Below are positions 1 to 6,156 of a DNA stretch of 12,580 nucleotides, piece by piece; the first letter of the stretch is position 1, and the number at the start of each line of letters is the position of its first letter. The notes beneath the pieces are model-generated. The model searched no databases, had not been told where the DNA came from, and worked only from the letters and a program-made list of their open reading frames with translations. The translations under genes were made by a program, and so were the position numbers. Origin of the DNA: Candidatus Delongbacteria bacterium (GTDB taxonomy: Bacteria > CAIWAD01 > BS150m-G50). The stretch is taken from NCBI GenBank assembly GCA_016784425.1, contig JADHUQ010000056.1, positions 1-12,580 on the forward strand. Direction: 5' to 3'.

Positions 1-249
1 ATCCATCAGCCGCTTGATATTCATGGTGATTTCTGTCCGCAGTGTACCCTCGATGGTGTAATCACTGGTGATGATACTACGGATCTTGGCGGTCTCGTCG
101 TCGGTCAGGTCCCGTACTTTAGTATCGGGATTGATGCCGGCCTTACCCAGTATCTCACCGGAACGGGATCGACCAATACCATATATGTAGGTCAGACCTA
201 TCTCGACTCTCTTGTCGCGTGGTAAATCGATGCCAGCAATGCGCGCCAA
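1..249 (-). CDS. rpsM: 30S ribosomal protein S13, partial (3' end outside window)
   Basis: S13 sits in the head of the 30S subunit, contacts the P-site tRNA and forms bridges to the 50S subunit. The visible 83 residues begin MARIAGIDLPRDKRVEIGLT and continue through YIYGIG and NPDTKVRDLTDDE, which matches the family from its first residue; the C-terminal third lies off the left edge. The start codon is TTG at 247-249: no ATG gives the conserved MARIAGID beginning, and AGGAGG at 255-260 lies 5 nt upstream. It follows rpmJ by 18 nt, the usual rpmJ-rpsM order, and rpsK, rpsD, rpoA would be expected further on. Identity is certain; the TTG start is strongly supported by alignment with the family and the ribosome binding site. 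Confidence 0.97.
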   Translation of the reverse strand, partial: MARIAGIDLPRDKRVEIGLTYIYGIGRSRSGEILGKAGINPDTKVRDLTDDETAKIRSIITSDYTIEGTLRTEITMNIKRLMD

Positions 250-254
250 GTCTG

Positions 255-260
255 CCTCCT
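255..260 (-). promoter_or_regulatory. Ribosome binding site deciding the TTG start of rpsM
   Basis: On the minus strand this reads AGGAGG, a full anti-16S match, 5 nt before the TTG codon at 247-249. It fixes the unusual start, because there is no ATG or GTG that would keep the MARIAGID beginning of S13. Confidence 0.85.
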
Positions 261-267
261 TTTTCCT

Positions 268-381
268 TTAGCCTTGCCGTTGCTTATGCTTCGGGTTCTT
301 GCAGATCACTCTAACCACCCCTTTTCGCCGGATGATCTTACAGTGCTCGCATATCTTTTTGACAGAAGCTCTTACTTTCAT
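268..381 (-). CDS. rpmJ: 50S ribosomal protein L36 (zinc-binding form)
   Basis: L36 is the smallest large-subunit protein, a zinc-ribbon peptide that helps hold 23S rRNA domains together. The reading frame is 37 codons plus TAA, starting MKVRASVKKICEHCKIIRRK and ending NPKHKQRQG. Cys11, Cys14, Cys27 and His32 supply the classical C-C-C-H zinc site, so this is the C+ form. The ATG at 379-381 follows AGGAAG with about 5 nt spacing and lies 9 nt after the infA stop. Length and sequence are typical of the family. It is too short to be found by a 60-residue ORF cut-off, but its place between infA and rpsM and its full-length match leave no doubt. Confidence 0.97.
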   Translation of the reverse strand: MKVRASVKKICEHCKIIRRKGVVRVICKNPKHKQRQG

Positions 382-390
382 GATAACTTC

Positions 391-609
391 CTACTTGTGC
401 CGGAATACAATTCTTCCCCTGGAAAGGTCGTACGGTGATATCTCCACCGTGACCCGATCACCAGGCAATATCTTGATGAAATGCATGCGCATCTTGCCGG
501 AAATATGTGCCAGAATAACATGTCCGTTTTCAATCTCCACCTTAAAAGTGGCATTCGGGAGCGTTTCCAGAATCACTCCCTCGCTCTTGATTACGCCTTC
601 TTTGGCCAT
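391..609 (-). CDS. infA: Translation initiation factor IF-1
   Basis: IF-1 is a one-domain OB-fold protein that binds the A site of the 30S subunit during initiation and helps IF-2 and IF-3. The 72-residue product has the family length and markers: MAKEGVIKSEGVILETLPNA at the start, the internal GHVILAHISGKMR strand-loop, and LPGDRVTVEISPYDLSRGRI near the end with FRHK as last residues. The ATG overlaps the map stop by one base (TGATG), so translation is probably coupled. The upstream GGAAATCTG is only a modest ribosome binding site. Presence of infA in the ribosomal protein run between map and rpmJ is the Gram-positive/FCB type order; in E. coli infA lies elsewhere. Confidence 0.97.
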   Translation of the reverse strand: MAKEGVIKSEGVILETLPNATFKVEIENGHVILAHISGKMRMHFIKILPGDRVTVEISPYDLSRGRIVFRHK

Positions 610-1373
610 CAGATTTCCGTCAGTATTTGCGGTTCATTTTCAGTGATCTGTATCTGATGCTCAAAATGAACCGACAATGATCCATCCGCTGTTACTACTG
701 TCCATCCATCCGGTTGAACCTTAATGGCACCTTTACCGATGTTGATCATCGGTTCCAGCGCCAGGCACATCCCCGGCTTCAACAACAGGCCGACACCGGG
801 GCGTCCGTAGTTCGGGACCTCCGGTGGTTCGTGCAATGCAGCACCGACCCCGTGCCCGACCATTTCCCTGACGATACCGTAGCCATGTGCATCCACCACC
901 TGCTGGACCGCGTGGCCGATGTCACCGATCCTGTGACCGGGGACTGCGGCGGAAATACCTGCCTGCAATGCCTGACGGGTGACCTCCATCAGCTTCAATG
1001 CTTCCGGGGCACAGACGCCAACAGCAAAAGTCCGGGCAGAATCACCGTAATAGCCGTCACGACGGGTACCGACATCAATACCAACGACATCACCTTCCCG
1101 CAGGACCCGTTTGCCGGGCAGTCCATGCACTACCTCCTCATTGACCGAAATACAACAGGCCGCCGGAAAAGGGGCTACACCCTGATTGCCAGGCACCCCG
1201 ATGAAAGAGGGCTCGGCACCATGGTCCCGTATGAACTGGTCAATAAGGCGATTGATTTCTCCGGTGGTAATCCCCGGAACCACTGCTGGTTCAATCATCT
1301 CGAAGGCACGCGGAATAATCTGCGCTGCCTGCCGAATCAGTTCGAACTCACGCTCGCTGTATATCTGTATCAT
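609..1373 (-). CDS. map: Methionine aminopeptidase, type I
   Basis: This cytosolic metalloprotease removes the N-terminal methionine from nascent proteins with small second residues. The 254-residue protein shows the pita-bread fold motifs: substrate-binding His83 in SVNEEVVHG; metal ligands Asp100 and Asp111 in GDVVGIDVGTRRDGYYGDSA; His174 in MVGHGVG; Glu207 in LALEP; and Glu238 in VHFEHQ. All five metal ligands are present, so it should be active. It lacks the long N-terminal extensions of some paralogues. The ATG overlaps the adk stop by 4 nt (ATGA), and I see no clear purine-rich ribosome binding site before it, so translation probably relies on ribosomes finishing adk. A small insertion (GNQGVAPFP) precedes the SVNE loop relative to the E. 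coli enzyme. Confidence 0.96.
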   Translation of the reverse strand: MIQIYSEREFELIRQAAQIIPRAFEMIEPAVVPGITTGEINRLIDQFIRDHGAEPSFIGVPGNQGVAPFPAACCISVNEEVVHGLPGKRVLREGDVVGIDVGTRRDGYYGDSARTFAVGVCAPEALKLMEVTRQALQAGISAAVPGHRIGDIGHAVQQVVDAHGYGIVREMVGHGVGAALHEPPEVPNYGRPGVGLLLKPGMCLALEPMINIGKGAIKVQPDGWTVVTADGSLSVHFEHQIQITENEPQILTEI

Positions 1374-2014
1374 ATCAAAGTGTTACAGACCGCAGCAAAG
1401 ACGGATTCCACTGGCTTATCGCCATCTACGATTTTTAAGAGCGATTTTCTTTTATAGTAATCGATCAGCGGCGCGGTCTTTTCGCGATAGACCAGGAGCC
1501 GCTGGCGTACTGTTTCTTCCTTATCATCGGGGCGCTGCTGCAGCCGTCCCCCGCAATGATCACAAGTTTCCACAACCTGCGGTGGTGAGGAAAGACTGTT
1601 AAAGTCAGCACCGCATTCAGAACAGCCCCAACGAGAGGTGATACGCTGTACGAGCTTCTCGTACGGTACTTCAATATCAACTACACCATCCAGCCGACGT
1701 TCCAGTCGGGCCAGTATACTGTCAAGTCCCTCCGCCTGCGGAATGGTACGGGGAAAGCCGTCCAGTATAAACCCGTTGGCGGTGTCATCCTCCTGCAGGC
1801 GCTTTTCAATCATCGCCAGGATCAGATCATCAGGCACCAGATCACCACGCTTCATATACCCGGCAGCCTGTTTTCCCAGTTCCGAGTCACTTTTAATCTC
1901 GGCGCGCAGGATGTCACCGGTAGAAATCTGCGGGATGCTGTATTTTTCAGCCAGCATCTTAGCCTGGGTACCTTTACCCACACCAGGCCCACCCAGCAGA
2001 ATCAGGTTCTTCAT
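1370..2014 (-). CDS. adk: Adenylate kinase, long form with Cys4 zinc-type LID
   Basis: Adenylate kinase interconverts ATP, ADP and AMP (ATP + AMP = 2 ADP) in the cytosol. The 214 residues hold the P-loop GGPGVGKGT at 8-16, the AMP-binding segment ISTGDILRAEI at 30-40, the DGFPRT motif at 85-90, and the LID domain at about 125-162 with Cys131, Cys134, Cys151 and Cys154. These four cysteines form a structural zinc site, seen in Gram-positive and several other lineages but replaced by polar residues in E. coli. The C-terminal arginine-rich QRLLVY and the following helix are standard. The ATG comes 2 nt after the secY stop, and the gene ends inside the map start (4-nt overlap), so secY, adk and map are probably translated together. 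Confidence 0.97.
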   Translation of the reverse strand: MKNLILLGGPGVGKGTQAKMLAEKYSIPQISTGDILRAEIKSDSELGKQAAGYMKRGDLVPDDLILAMIEKRLQEDDTANGFILDGFPRTIPQAEGLDSILARLERRLDGVVDIEVPYEKLVQRITSRWGCSECGADFNSLSSPPQVVETCDHCGGRLQQRPDDKEETVRQRLLVYREKTAPLIDYYKRKSLLKIVDGDKPVESVFAAVCNTLI

Positions 2015-2016
2015 GA

Positions 2017-3360
2017 TCAGCGTCTACCTTTCATACGGCCACCACCTGCCATGAGACCATCATAATTACGCATGGTAAGATGTGATTCGACCTGCTGCAG
2101 GGTATCAAGCGCTACACCCACGATAATCAGCAGACCGGTACCACCGAAAAATGACGCGGTGGAATAGGAAAGCTTGCTACCGAAGAGATCCCCCGAAAAA
2201 CGGACGAGTATGTTAGGGAATATCGCTATGAATCCCAGGAAAATAGATGCCGGTAAAGTTATCCGGGTCAGAATATTGTCAATGAAGTCGGCAGTACGTT
2301 TTCCCGGTCGTACCCCGGGGACGAAGCCGCCATGTTTCTTCAGATTATCCGCCACATCGGTCGGGTTAAAGGCAATGGCGGTGTAGTAATAGGTGAAGAA
2401 GACAATCATCAACCAGTAAAAGAACATGTATATCAACGAGTTGAAGTCAAAAGCCCGGGTCAGTGCCTCACGAAAACCACCATCCGGCAGGAATGTAACC
2501 AGCGTAGAGGGGAGAAACATGATCGACTGAGCGAAAATAATCGGCATCACACCGGCAGTGTTGATCCGTAACGGCAGCACGGTACTCTGACCGCGGAATT
2601 CCTTGCGACCGACTACCCGCTTGGCATACTGGATCGGGATACGGCGGACACCGGTGGTCAGCAGTACTACCGCCATGATGGTCAGAACCATCAGGGCGAG
2701 CAGGAAAAGCTCAGCCAGGATCGGACGGGTACCGGCGCTCAACTGCTGAAACTCATCCAGGAAAGCACGGGGCAGACCCTCAATAATACCGATTGTGATA
2801 ATCAGCGAAATACCGTTGCCGATACCACGGGCGTCAATCTGCTCACCCAGCCACATCAGTACCATCGTACCGGTGGTCAGCATCAACATGGTCAACAGGT
2901 AAAAACCGATACCGGGATGCAATACGATCGGCGCACCGGAAGGGGAATTGACGCTGAGCAGAAAAGCGGCCACACCGCTCGCCTGCAAAGCTGAAATCAG
3001 GACGGTACCGTAGCGGGTCAGCTGGGTGATTTTCTTGCGACCCTGTTCCCCCTCTTTCTGCAGTCTCTGGAAATAGGGTGTGACAGTACCCAGCAGCTGA
3101 ATTATAATCGAGGCGGAAATGTAAGGCATAATGCCAAGACCGAAGATCGCCACCTTCTGGAACGCGCCACCGGTAAACATGTCGTAAAGACCGAAAAGCG
3201 TATTCTGGCTCTGCTGGAAGAATTCACCCAACGCAACGGCGTTAATGCCGGGTGTCGGTACGTGAACGCCCAACCGCACAACCAGGAATATTCCCAGGGT
3301 GAAGATGATACGCTCCCGCAGTTCCTGAATCTTGAAGATGTTGACGATGCGTTCAATCAT
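2017..3360 (-). CDS. secY: Preprotein translocase subunit SecY
   Basis: SecY is the pore-forming subunit of the SecYEG channel in the inner membrane and handles secretion and membrane insertion. The 447-residue protein has hydrophobic segments consistent with ten transmembrane helices. Recognisable parts are the short cytosolic N-terminus, the plug region near 60-72 (DMFTGGAFQKVAIFGLGI), the signature GIMPYISASIIIQLL at 76-90, GEQIDARGIGNGIS at 172-185, the basic cytosolic loop RRIPIQYAKRVVGRK at 239-253, and the basic C-terminal tail ending GGGRMKGRR. Its ATG overlaps the rplO stop by 4 nt (ATGA), and a perfect inverted repeat separates a purine-rich AAAGGA from the start codon. Being placed after rplO and before adk is normal for many non-proteobacterial phyla. 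Confidence 0.98.
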   Translation of the reverse strand: MIERIVNIFKIQELRERIIFTLGIFLVVRLGVHVPTPGINAVALGEFFQQSQNTLFGLYDMFTGGAFQKVAIFGLGIMPYISASIIIQLLGTVTPYFQRLQKEGEQGRKKITQLTRYGTVLISALQASGVAAFLLSVNSPSGAPIVLHPGIGFYLLTMLMLTTGTMVLMWLGEQIDARGIGNGISLIITIGIIEGLPRAFLDEFQQLSAGTRPILAELFLLALMVLTIMAVVLLTTGVRRIPIQYAKRVVGRKEFRGQSTVLPLRINTAGVMPIIFAQSIMFLPSTLVTFLPDGGFREALTRAFDFNSLIYMFFYWLMIVFFTYYYTAIAFNPTDVADNLKKHGGFVPGVRPGKRTADFIDNILTRITLPASIFLGFIAIFPNILVRFSGDLFGSKLSYSTASFFGGTGLLIIVGVALDTLQQVESHLTMRNYDGLMAGGGRMKGRR

Positions 3361-3800
3361 AGTGTCTTGACACTTCCTTTCGCAGCTTCAATCTTTTCCA
3401 GTGCGGTCCGGGACACATTGACACCGACGAAATCGAAAGCGCGGGTCAGATCACCGTCGGCCAGAATTTTGACCGGAATGCTGATGTTGCGAATCAGCCG
3501 GTACTGCAACAGGATGTCCGGGGTGATTTCCTGAATACTATCCGGTAGGATCATCAGTGAGCCCAGGTTTACGACCTGGTTCTCTTCACGGTTGATGTTG
3601 GTGAAACCTCGCTTTGGAACCCGGCGTTGCAGTGGCATCTGGCCACCCTCGAACCAGGCACGCCGCTTGGCGCCACTGCGGGAAAGCTGCCCCTTATGAC
3701 CCCGGCCGGCAGTGCCACCGTGACCGGAGGAGTCCCCCCGTCCGATTCTTTTGCGTGGGCGTCTGGCACCCGCTTGTGGTTTTAATGACCCTAGATTCAT
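3357..3800 (-). CDS. rplO: 50S ribosomal protein L15
   Basis: L15 is a large-subunit protein with a long basic N-terminal extension that threads into 23S rRNA, and it joins late in assembly. The 147-residue product shows the family pattern in order: N-terminal MNLGSLKPQAGARRPRKRIG, the glycine/arginine-rich stretch SGHGGTAGRGHKGQLSRSG at about 25-43, FEGGQMPLQRRVPKRGFTN at about 50-68, and the globular domain to the C-terminus, where ALEKIEAAKG is the usual end motif. The ATG is preceded by GAGGAAAAAG and lies 9 nt after the rpmD stop. Its TGA overlaps the secY ATG, a conserved coupling between these two genes. Identity is certain. Confidence 0.98.
   Translation of the reverse strand: MNLGSLKPQAGARRPRKRIGRGDSSGHGGTAGRGHKGQLSRSGAKRRAWFEGGQMPLQRRVPKRGFTNINREENQVVNLGSLMILPDSIQEITPDILLQYRLIRNISIPVKILADGDLTRAFDFVGVNVSRTALEKIEAAKGSVKTL
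3361..3374 (-). repeat. Perfect inverted repeat between the secY Shine-Dalgarno and its ATG
   Basis: In mRNA sense the bases read AGTGTC-AA-GACACT, ending directly before the secY ATG at 3358-3360; AAAGGA lies just upstream at 3375-3380. As RNA it could close a 5-bp stem with a CAAG loop. It lies inside the last codons of rplO (encoding SVKTL), so it may be chance from coding sequence, but its exact placement between ribosome binding site and start is unusual. Confidence 0.5.
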
Positions 3801-3809
3801 CTTTTTCCT

Positions 3810-3998
3810 CTATACTTCGCTTTCTTCCACGGTAACCAGGTGGGAAACCCTGTTGATCATACCACGAATCTGCGGTGTGTCCACATGCTGCACGACCTGA
3901 TGCAGGCGATGCAGTCCCAGCGCCTCGATGGTCAGTTTCTGGTTCTTCTTACGACCGATTGTGCTACGCACCCACTTGATGTTCAGTTTCTTTGCCAT
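3810..3998 (-). CDS. rpmD: 50S ribosomal protein L30
   Basis: L30 is a small two-layer alpha/beta protein on the 50S surface that binds 23S and lies near 5S rRNA. The 62-residue frame gives the family signature: KKLNIKWVRSTIGRKKNQK, then TIEALGLHRLHQVVQHVDTP, then IRGMINRVSHLVTVEE. The IRGM and HLV segments are the most diagnostic. Start ATG at 3996-3998 follows a GGGATAAGT region 10 nt after the rpsE stop, a weaker ribosome binding site than those of most neighbours. rpmD is missing from several bacterial groups, so its presence between rpsE and rplO is mildly informative about lineage. Confidence 0.97.
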   Translation of the reverse strand: MAKKLNIKWVRSTIGRKKNQKLTIEALGLHRLHQVVQHVDTPQIRGMINRVSHLVTVEESEV

Positions 3999-4008
3999 AC
4001 TTATCCCG

Positions 4009-4518
4009 TTACTCGTAGATTTCCATGATTGATTTACCCCGCTGGCGCATCACGCTTTCAGGGCTCAACATACGTTCAAGGCCACAAAAGGCGGCTTTGA
4101 CCATGTTATGGGAGTTGGCTGAACCGAGTGATTTTGTCAGGACATCGTGAACACCGAGACACTCCATGACGGCGCGCACCGGACCACCGGCGATCACACC
4201 GGCACCAGGGGCGGCTGGTTTCAACATCACCCGGCCAGCGCCGAACTTGCCGATAATCTTGTGCGGGAGTGTACGCCCGGTCATCGGGAATTCACGCATC
4301 GCCTTGCGGGCCAGGTCGGCTCCCTTGGTAATGGCGTCAGTGACTTCGCGCGCCTTGCCCAGGCCGTAACCGACCTTGCCATTGCCGTCACCGACAACTA
4401 CCAGTGCGTTGAAGCCAAAATGCCGGCCACCCTTAACCACTTTGGAGACGCGATTGATCTCGACGATTTTCTCGATCAGTTCGCTGTCAGTTACGTTACT
4501 TCTCTTGTCTTTATCCAA
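4009..4518 (-). CDS. rpsE: 30S ribosomal protein S5
   Basis: S5 lies at the back of the 30S subunit near the decoding site and mRNA entry, and affects translational accuracy. The 169-residue protein has the double-stranded-RNA-binding-like N-terminal domain (EKIVEINRVSKVVKGGRHFG at 16-35, then FNALVVVGDGNGKVGYGLGK) and the C-terminal domain with AGRVMLKPAAPGAGVIAGGP at about 94-113 and VRAVMECLGVHDVLTKSLGS. The start is TTG at 4516-4518: AAGGAG at 4525-4530 lies 6 nt upstream, and the next in-frame ATG is far inside the conserved core, so no alternative gives a complete S5. The binding site overlaps the stop codon of rplR. Confidence 0.97.
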   Translation of the reverse strand: MDKDKRSNVTDSELIEKIVEINRVSKVVKGGRHFGFNALVVVGDGNGKVGYGLGKAREVTDAITKGADLARKAMREFPMTGRTLPHKIIGKFGAGRVMLKPAAPGAGVIAGGPVRAVMECLGVHDVLTKSLGSANSHNMVKAAFCGLERMLSPESVMRQRGKSIMEIYE

Positions 4519-4524
4519 GATGGT

Positions 4525-4530
4525 CTCCTT
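4525..4530 (-). promoter_or_regulatory. Ribosome binding site deciding the TTG start of rpsE
   Basis: Minus-strand AAGGAG, 6 nt before TTG at 4516-4518, with its first base inside the rplR TAA stop. No ATG or GTG is available before the conserved S5 core, so this site sets the start. Confidence 0.85.
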
Positions 4531-4922
4531 TAGAATTCCAGTCCGCCTTTTCGGGCACCTTCCGCCAGGGACTTGACACGTCCGGCATAGATGTACCCAC
4601 CGCGATCAAAAACGACCCGCTTGATATCCTTGGCCAGAGCACGCTCCGCCAGGGCCACACCAACTGCATGACTCTGCTCCAGACGGTTTTTGGTGTCTTT
4701 GAGCCTGGCGGCAATCTCTTTTTCCAAAGTGGAAGCGCTGACCAGAGTTTTACCGCTGCTGTCATCAATAACCTGAGCATAAATCTGGGAATTGCTGCGA
4801 AATACAGCGATGCGGGGACGCTCCCCGGTACCACTGACCTTAATTCTGATTGCCAGTCGGCGCCGATTACGCCGTCGCAGTTTCTCCACTGTGGCCTTTG
4901 TGACCTTTTTTGAACCACTCAT
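4530..4922 (-). CDS. rplR: 50S ribosomal protein L18
   Basis: L18 binds 5S rRNA and, together with L5, delivers it to the 50S subunit. The 130-residue product has the basic N-terminal arm (KLRRRNRRRLAIRIKVSGTG), the core strand RPRIAVFRSNSQIYAQVIDD, SASTLEKE, and the C-terminal VVFDRGGYIYAGRVKSLAEG, with GARKGGLEF as the classic last residues. Length is slightly above the 117-122 typical of the family because of a short N-terminal extension. The ATG at 4920-4922 has only a weak purine stretch (GGATAGATGT) before it. The gene is separated from rplF by 69 nt, far more than any other gap here, and that leader contains repeats described separately. Confidence 0.97.
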   Translation of the reverse strand: MSGSKKVTKATVEKLRRRNRRRLAIRIKVSGTGERPRIAVFRSNSQIYAQVIDDSSGKTLVSASTLEKEIAARLKDTKNRLEQSHAVGVALAERALAKDIKRVVFDRGGYIYAGRVKSLAEGARKGGLEF

Positions 4923-4991
4923 ACATCTATCCGTTCTTTTGTATACACCATTGACCGGTGCCCGGTGCCCCGGTTGGAAAACCGGACCTCT
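4923..4991 (-). other. Atypically long rplF-rplR spacer with hairpin and tandem repeat
   Basis: In mRNA order the 69 nt first contain CCGGTT-TTCC-AACCGG (4985 down to 4970), a perfect 6-bp stem with a 4-nt loop and a possible extra U-G pair. This is followed by GGGCACC twice in tandem (4970-4964 and 4963-4957), then a possible CACC/GGTG pairing (4960-4957 with 4949-4946). The A-rich stretch and a weak purine run lead into the rplR ATG. No U-run follows the stem, so it does not look like a strong intrinsic terminator. It could be a structured leader for rplR, a processing site, or inert sequence; its function is unknown. Confidence 0.5.
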
Positions 4992-5546
4992 CTATGCTTC
5001 AGCCGTCTTGGCCGCCTTACCAGGCTTGATTGTCACATGCTCACCCTTGTAGCGGATACCCTTGCCCTTATAAGGTTCTGGCTTTTTTAGACTGCGGATA
5101 TCGGCAGCGATCTGACCGACCAGTTGCTTGTCGATGCCAGTGATGATAATGCCGATGTTCTTGACCAGCTCCAGTTTAATCCCGGCTGGTGGTTTGAACA
5201 GAATCCCGTGGGTAAAGCCGAGTTTCAGCAGGATATTATCCCCTTTCGCCTCCACAGTATAACCGACACCCTTGATCTCCAGTTCGATTTTGTAGCCTTC
5301 GGTTACACCGGTAACCATGTTGGCAATCAGCGAGCGTTGCAATCCGTGAGCAGCACGGTGTTTGTGCAGGTCACTGGCGCGCTCTACCGTTATCTGGCCG
5401 GCCGCGTCGTCGATCTTGACGGTTGTATGCGGGATCAGTGCTTGACGCAACTCACCCAGTTTACCGGTGACCAGCAGCTGGTCGCCACCGATTGAAACCT
5501 TAACCCCTTCCGGGATGGCGATGGGCATCTTACCTATCCGTGACAA
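4992..5546 (-). CDS. rplF: 50S ribosomal protein L6
   Basis: L6 lies near the factor-binding site of the 50S subunit, next to the sarcin-ricin loop, and consists of two related alpha/beta domains. The 184-residue product starts MSRIGKMPIAIPEGVKVSIG, contains TVERASDLHKHRAAHGLQRS and LIANMVTGVTEGYKIELEIK joining the two domains, then GVGYTVEAKGDNILLKLGF, and ends with the diagnostic KKPEPYKGKGIRYKGEHV. The start is TTG at 5544-5546, giving the canonical MSRIGK beginning; AAGGAG at 5553-5558 is 6 nt upstream. The only in-frame ATG nearby (codon 7) would cut off that conserved beginning. The gene begins 16 nt after rpsH. Confidence 0.97.
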   Translation of the reverse strand: MSRIGKMPIAIPEGVKVSIGGDQLLVTGKLGELRQALIPHTTVKIDDAAGQITVERASDLHKHRAAHGLQRSLIANMVTGVTEGYKIELEIKGVGYTVEAKGDNILLKLGFTHGILFKPPAGIKLELVKNIGIIITGIDKQLVGQIAADIRSLKKPEPYKGKGIRYKGEHVTIKPGKAAKTAEA

Positions 5547-5552
5547 TGCTGA

Positions 5553-5558
5553 CTCCTT
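5553..5558 (-). promoter_or_regulatory. Ribosome binding site deciding the TTG start of rplF
   Basis: Minus-strand AAGGAG, 6 nt before TTG at 5544-5546. The next ATG, at codon 7, would be about 24 nt from this site, so spacing favours the TTG. Confidence 0.8.
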
Positions 5559-5562
5559 TTCC

Positions 5563-5961
5563 TTACCAGATGTAGCAGAGAACTTCTCCGCCTACCTTTT
5601 CCCGGCGGGCAATCTTGTTGGTGATCACACCTCTCGGGGTAGAAATAATGGCGATACCGAGGTTGTTAAAGACCCGGGGCAACGATCTGATGTTGACATA
5701 ACGCCGCAAACCTGGAGTACTGACCCGTTTCATACCGTTGATGGCGGCTTTACCATTTTTATCGTACTTCAGGAGTACCTTGATGGTGCCCTGCGGCCCC
5801 TCCTCGGTAACACCGAAATCCTTGATATAGCCTTCGGCGGCCATAATCTTCACGATATCTTCTTTCATGCGGGAACGCGGAATGGTGGTTACTTTATGAC
5901 CGGCCATCTGCGCATTGCGAATCCGGGTTAAGAGATCGGCAATCGGATCTGTTACAGGCAT
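5563..5961 (-). CDS. rpsH: 30S ribosomal protein S8
   Basis: S8 binds the central domain of 16S rRNA (helix 21) early in 30S assembly; in E. coli it also represses the spc operon by binding its mRNA near rplE. The 132 residues carry the family pattern: MPVTDPIADLLTRIRNAQMA, IPRSRMKEDIVKIMAAEGYI, the KRVSTPGLRRYV segment, and the C-terminal STPRGVITNKIARREKVGGE with CYIW as last residues. The ATG lies 5 nt after AGGAGGA, 9 nt downstream of the rpsN stop. No obvious copy of the E. coli S8 target was recognised at the rplX-rplE junction, so autoregulation by S8 is possible but not shown. Confidence 0.98.
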   Translation of the reverse strand: MPVTDPIADLLTRIRNAQMAGHKVTTIPRSRMKEDIVKIMAAEGYIKDFGVTEEGPQGTIKVLLKYDKNGKAAINGMKRVSTPGLRRYVNIRSLPRVFNNLGIAIISTPRGVITNKIARREKVGGEVLCYIW

Positions 5962-5970
5962 CTATTCCTC

Positions 5971-6156
5971 CTACCAGCTCGCTTTTCTAACGCCAGGGAT
6001 TTCCCCTGCCAGTGCCATCTGACGCAGACAGATCCGGCAGAGTCCAAATTTACGATAATAACCACGGGCACGACCGCAACGGTGACAGCGGTTGTATTCA
6101 CGTACCCCGAATTTTTGTTTTTTATTGCACTTGGCAATCCAGGATTTCTTGGCCAT
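5971..6156 (-). CDS. rpsN: 30S ribosomal protein S14, type Z (zinc-binding)
   Basis: S14 is in the head of the 30S subunit and is needed for assembly with S3 and S10. At 61 residues it is the short zinc form: Cys24, Cys27, Cys40 and Cys43 in NRCHRCGRARGYYRKFGLCR followed by ICLRQMALAGEIPGVRKASW. The roughly 100-residue non-zinc version of E. coli is not present here. The ATG immediately follows the rplE TAA (TAAATG, no gap), so the two are almost certainly translated as a pair. Position between rplE and rpsH is conserved in bacteria. Some genomes keep an extra zinc-free S14 for zinc starvation; the window cannot say. Confidence 0.98.
   Translation of the reverse strand: MAKKSWIAKCNKKQKFGVREYNRCHRCGRARGYYRKFGLCRICLRQMALAGEIPGVRKASW

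Noticed and set aside
714..1457. 247-codon open frame on the plus strand opposite map
   Set aside because: It lies wholly antisense to a gene with all catalytic residues, has no recognisable domain and no supporting context. Long antisense frames are common opposite GC-rich third positions.
4970..4985. The rplF-rplR stem as an intrinsic terminator
   Set aside because: The stem has only 6 bp and no U-run after it in the mRNA direction, and a terminator here would cut off essential downstream genes.
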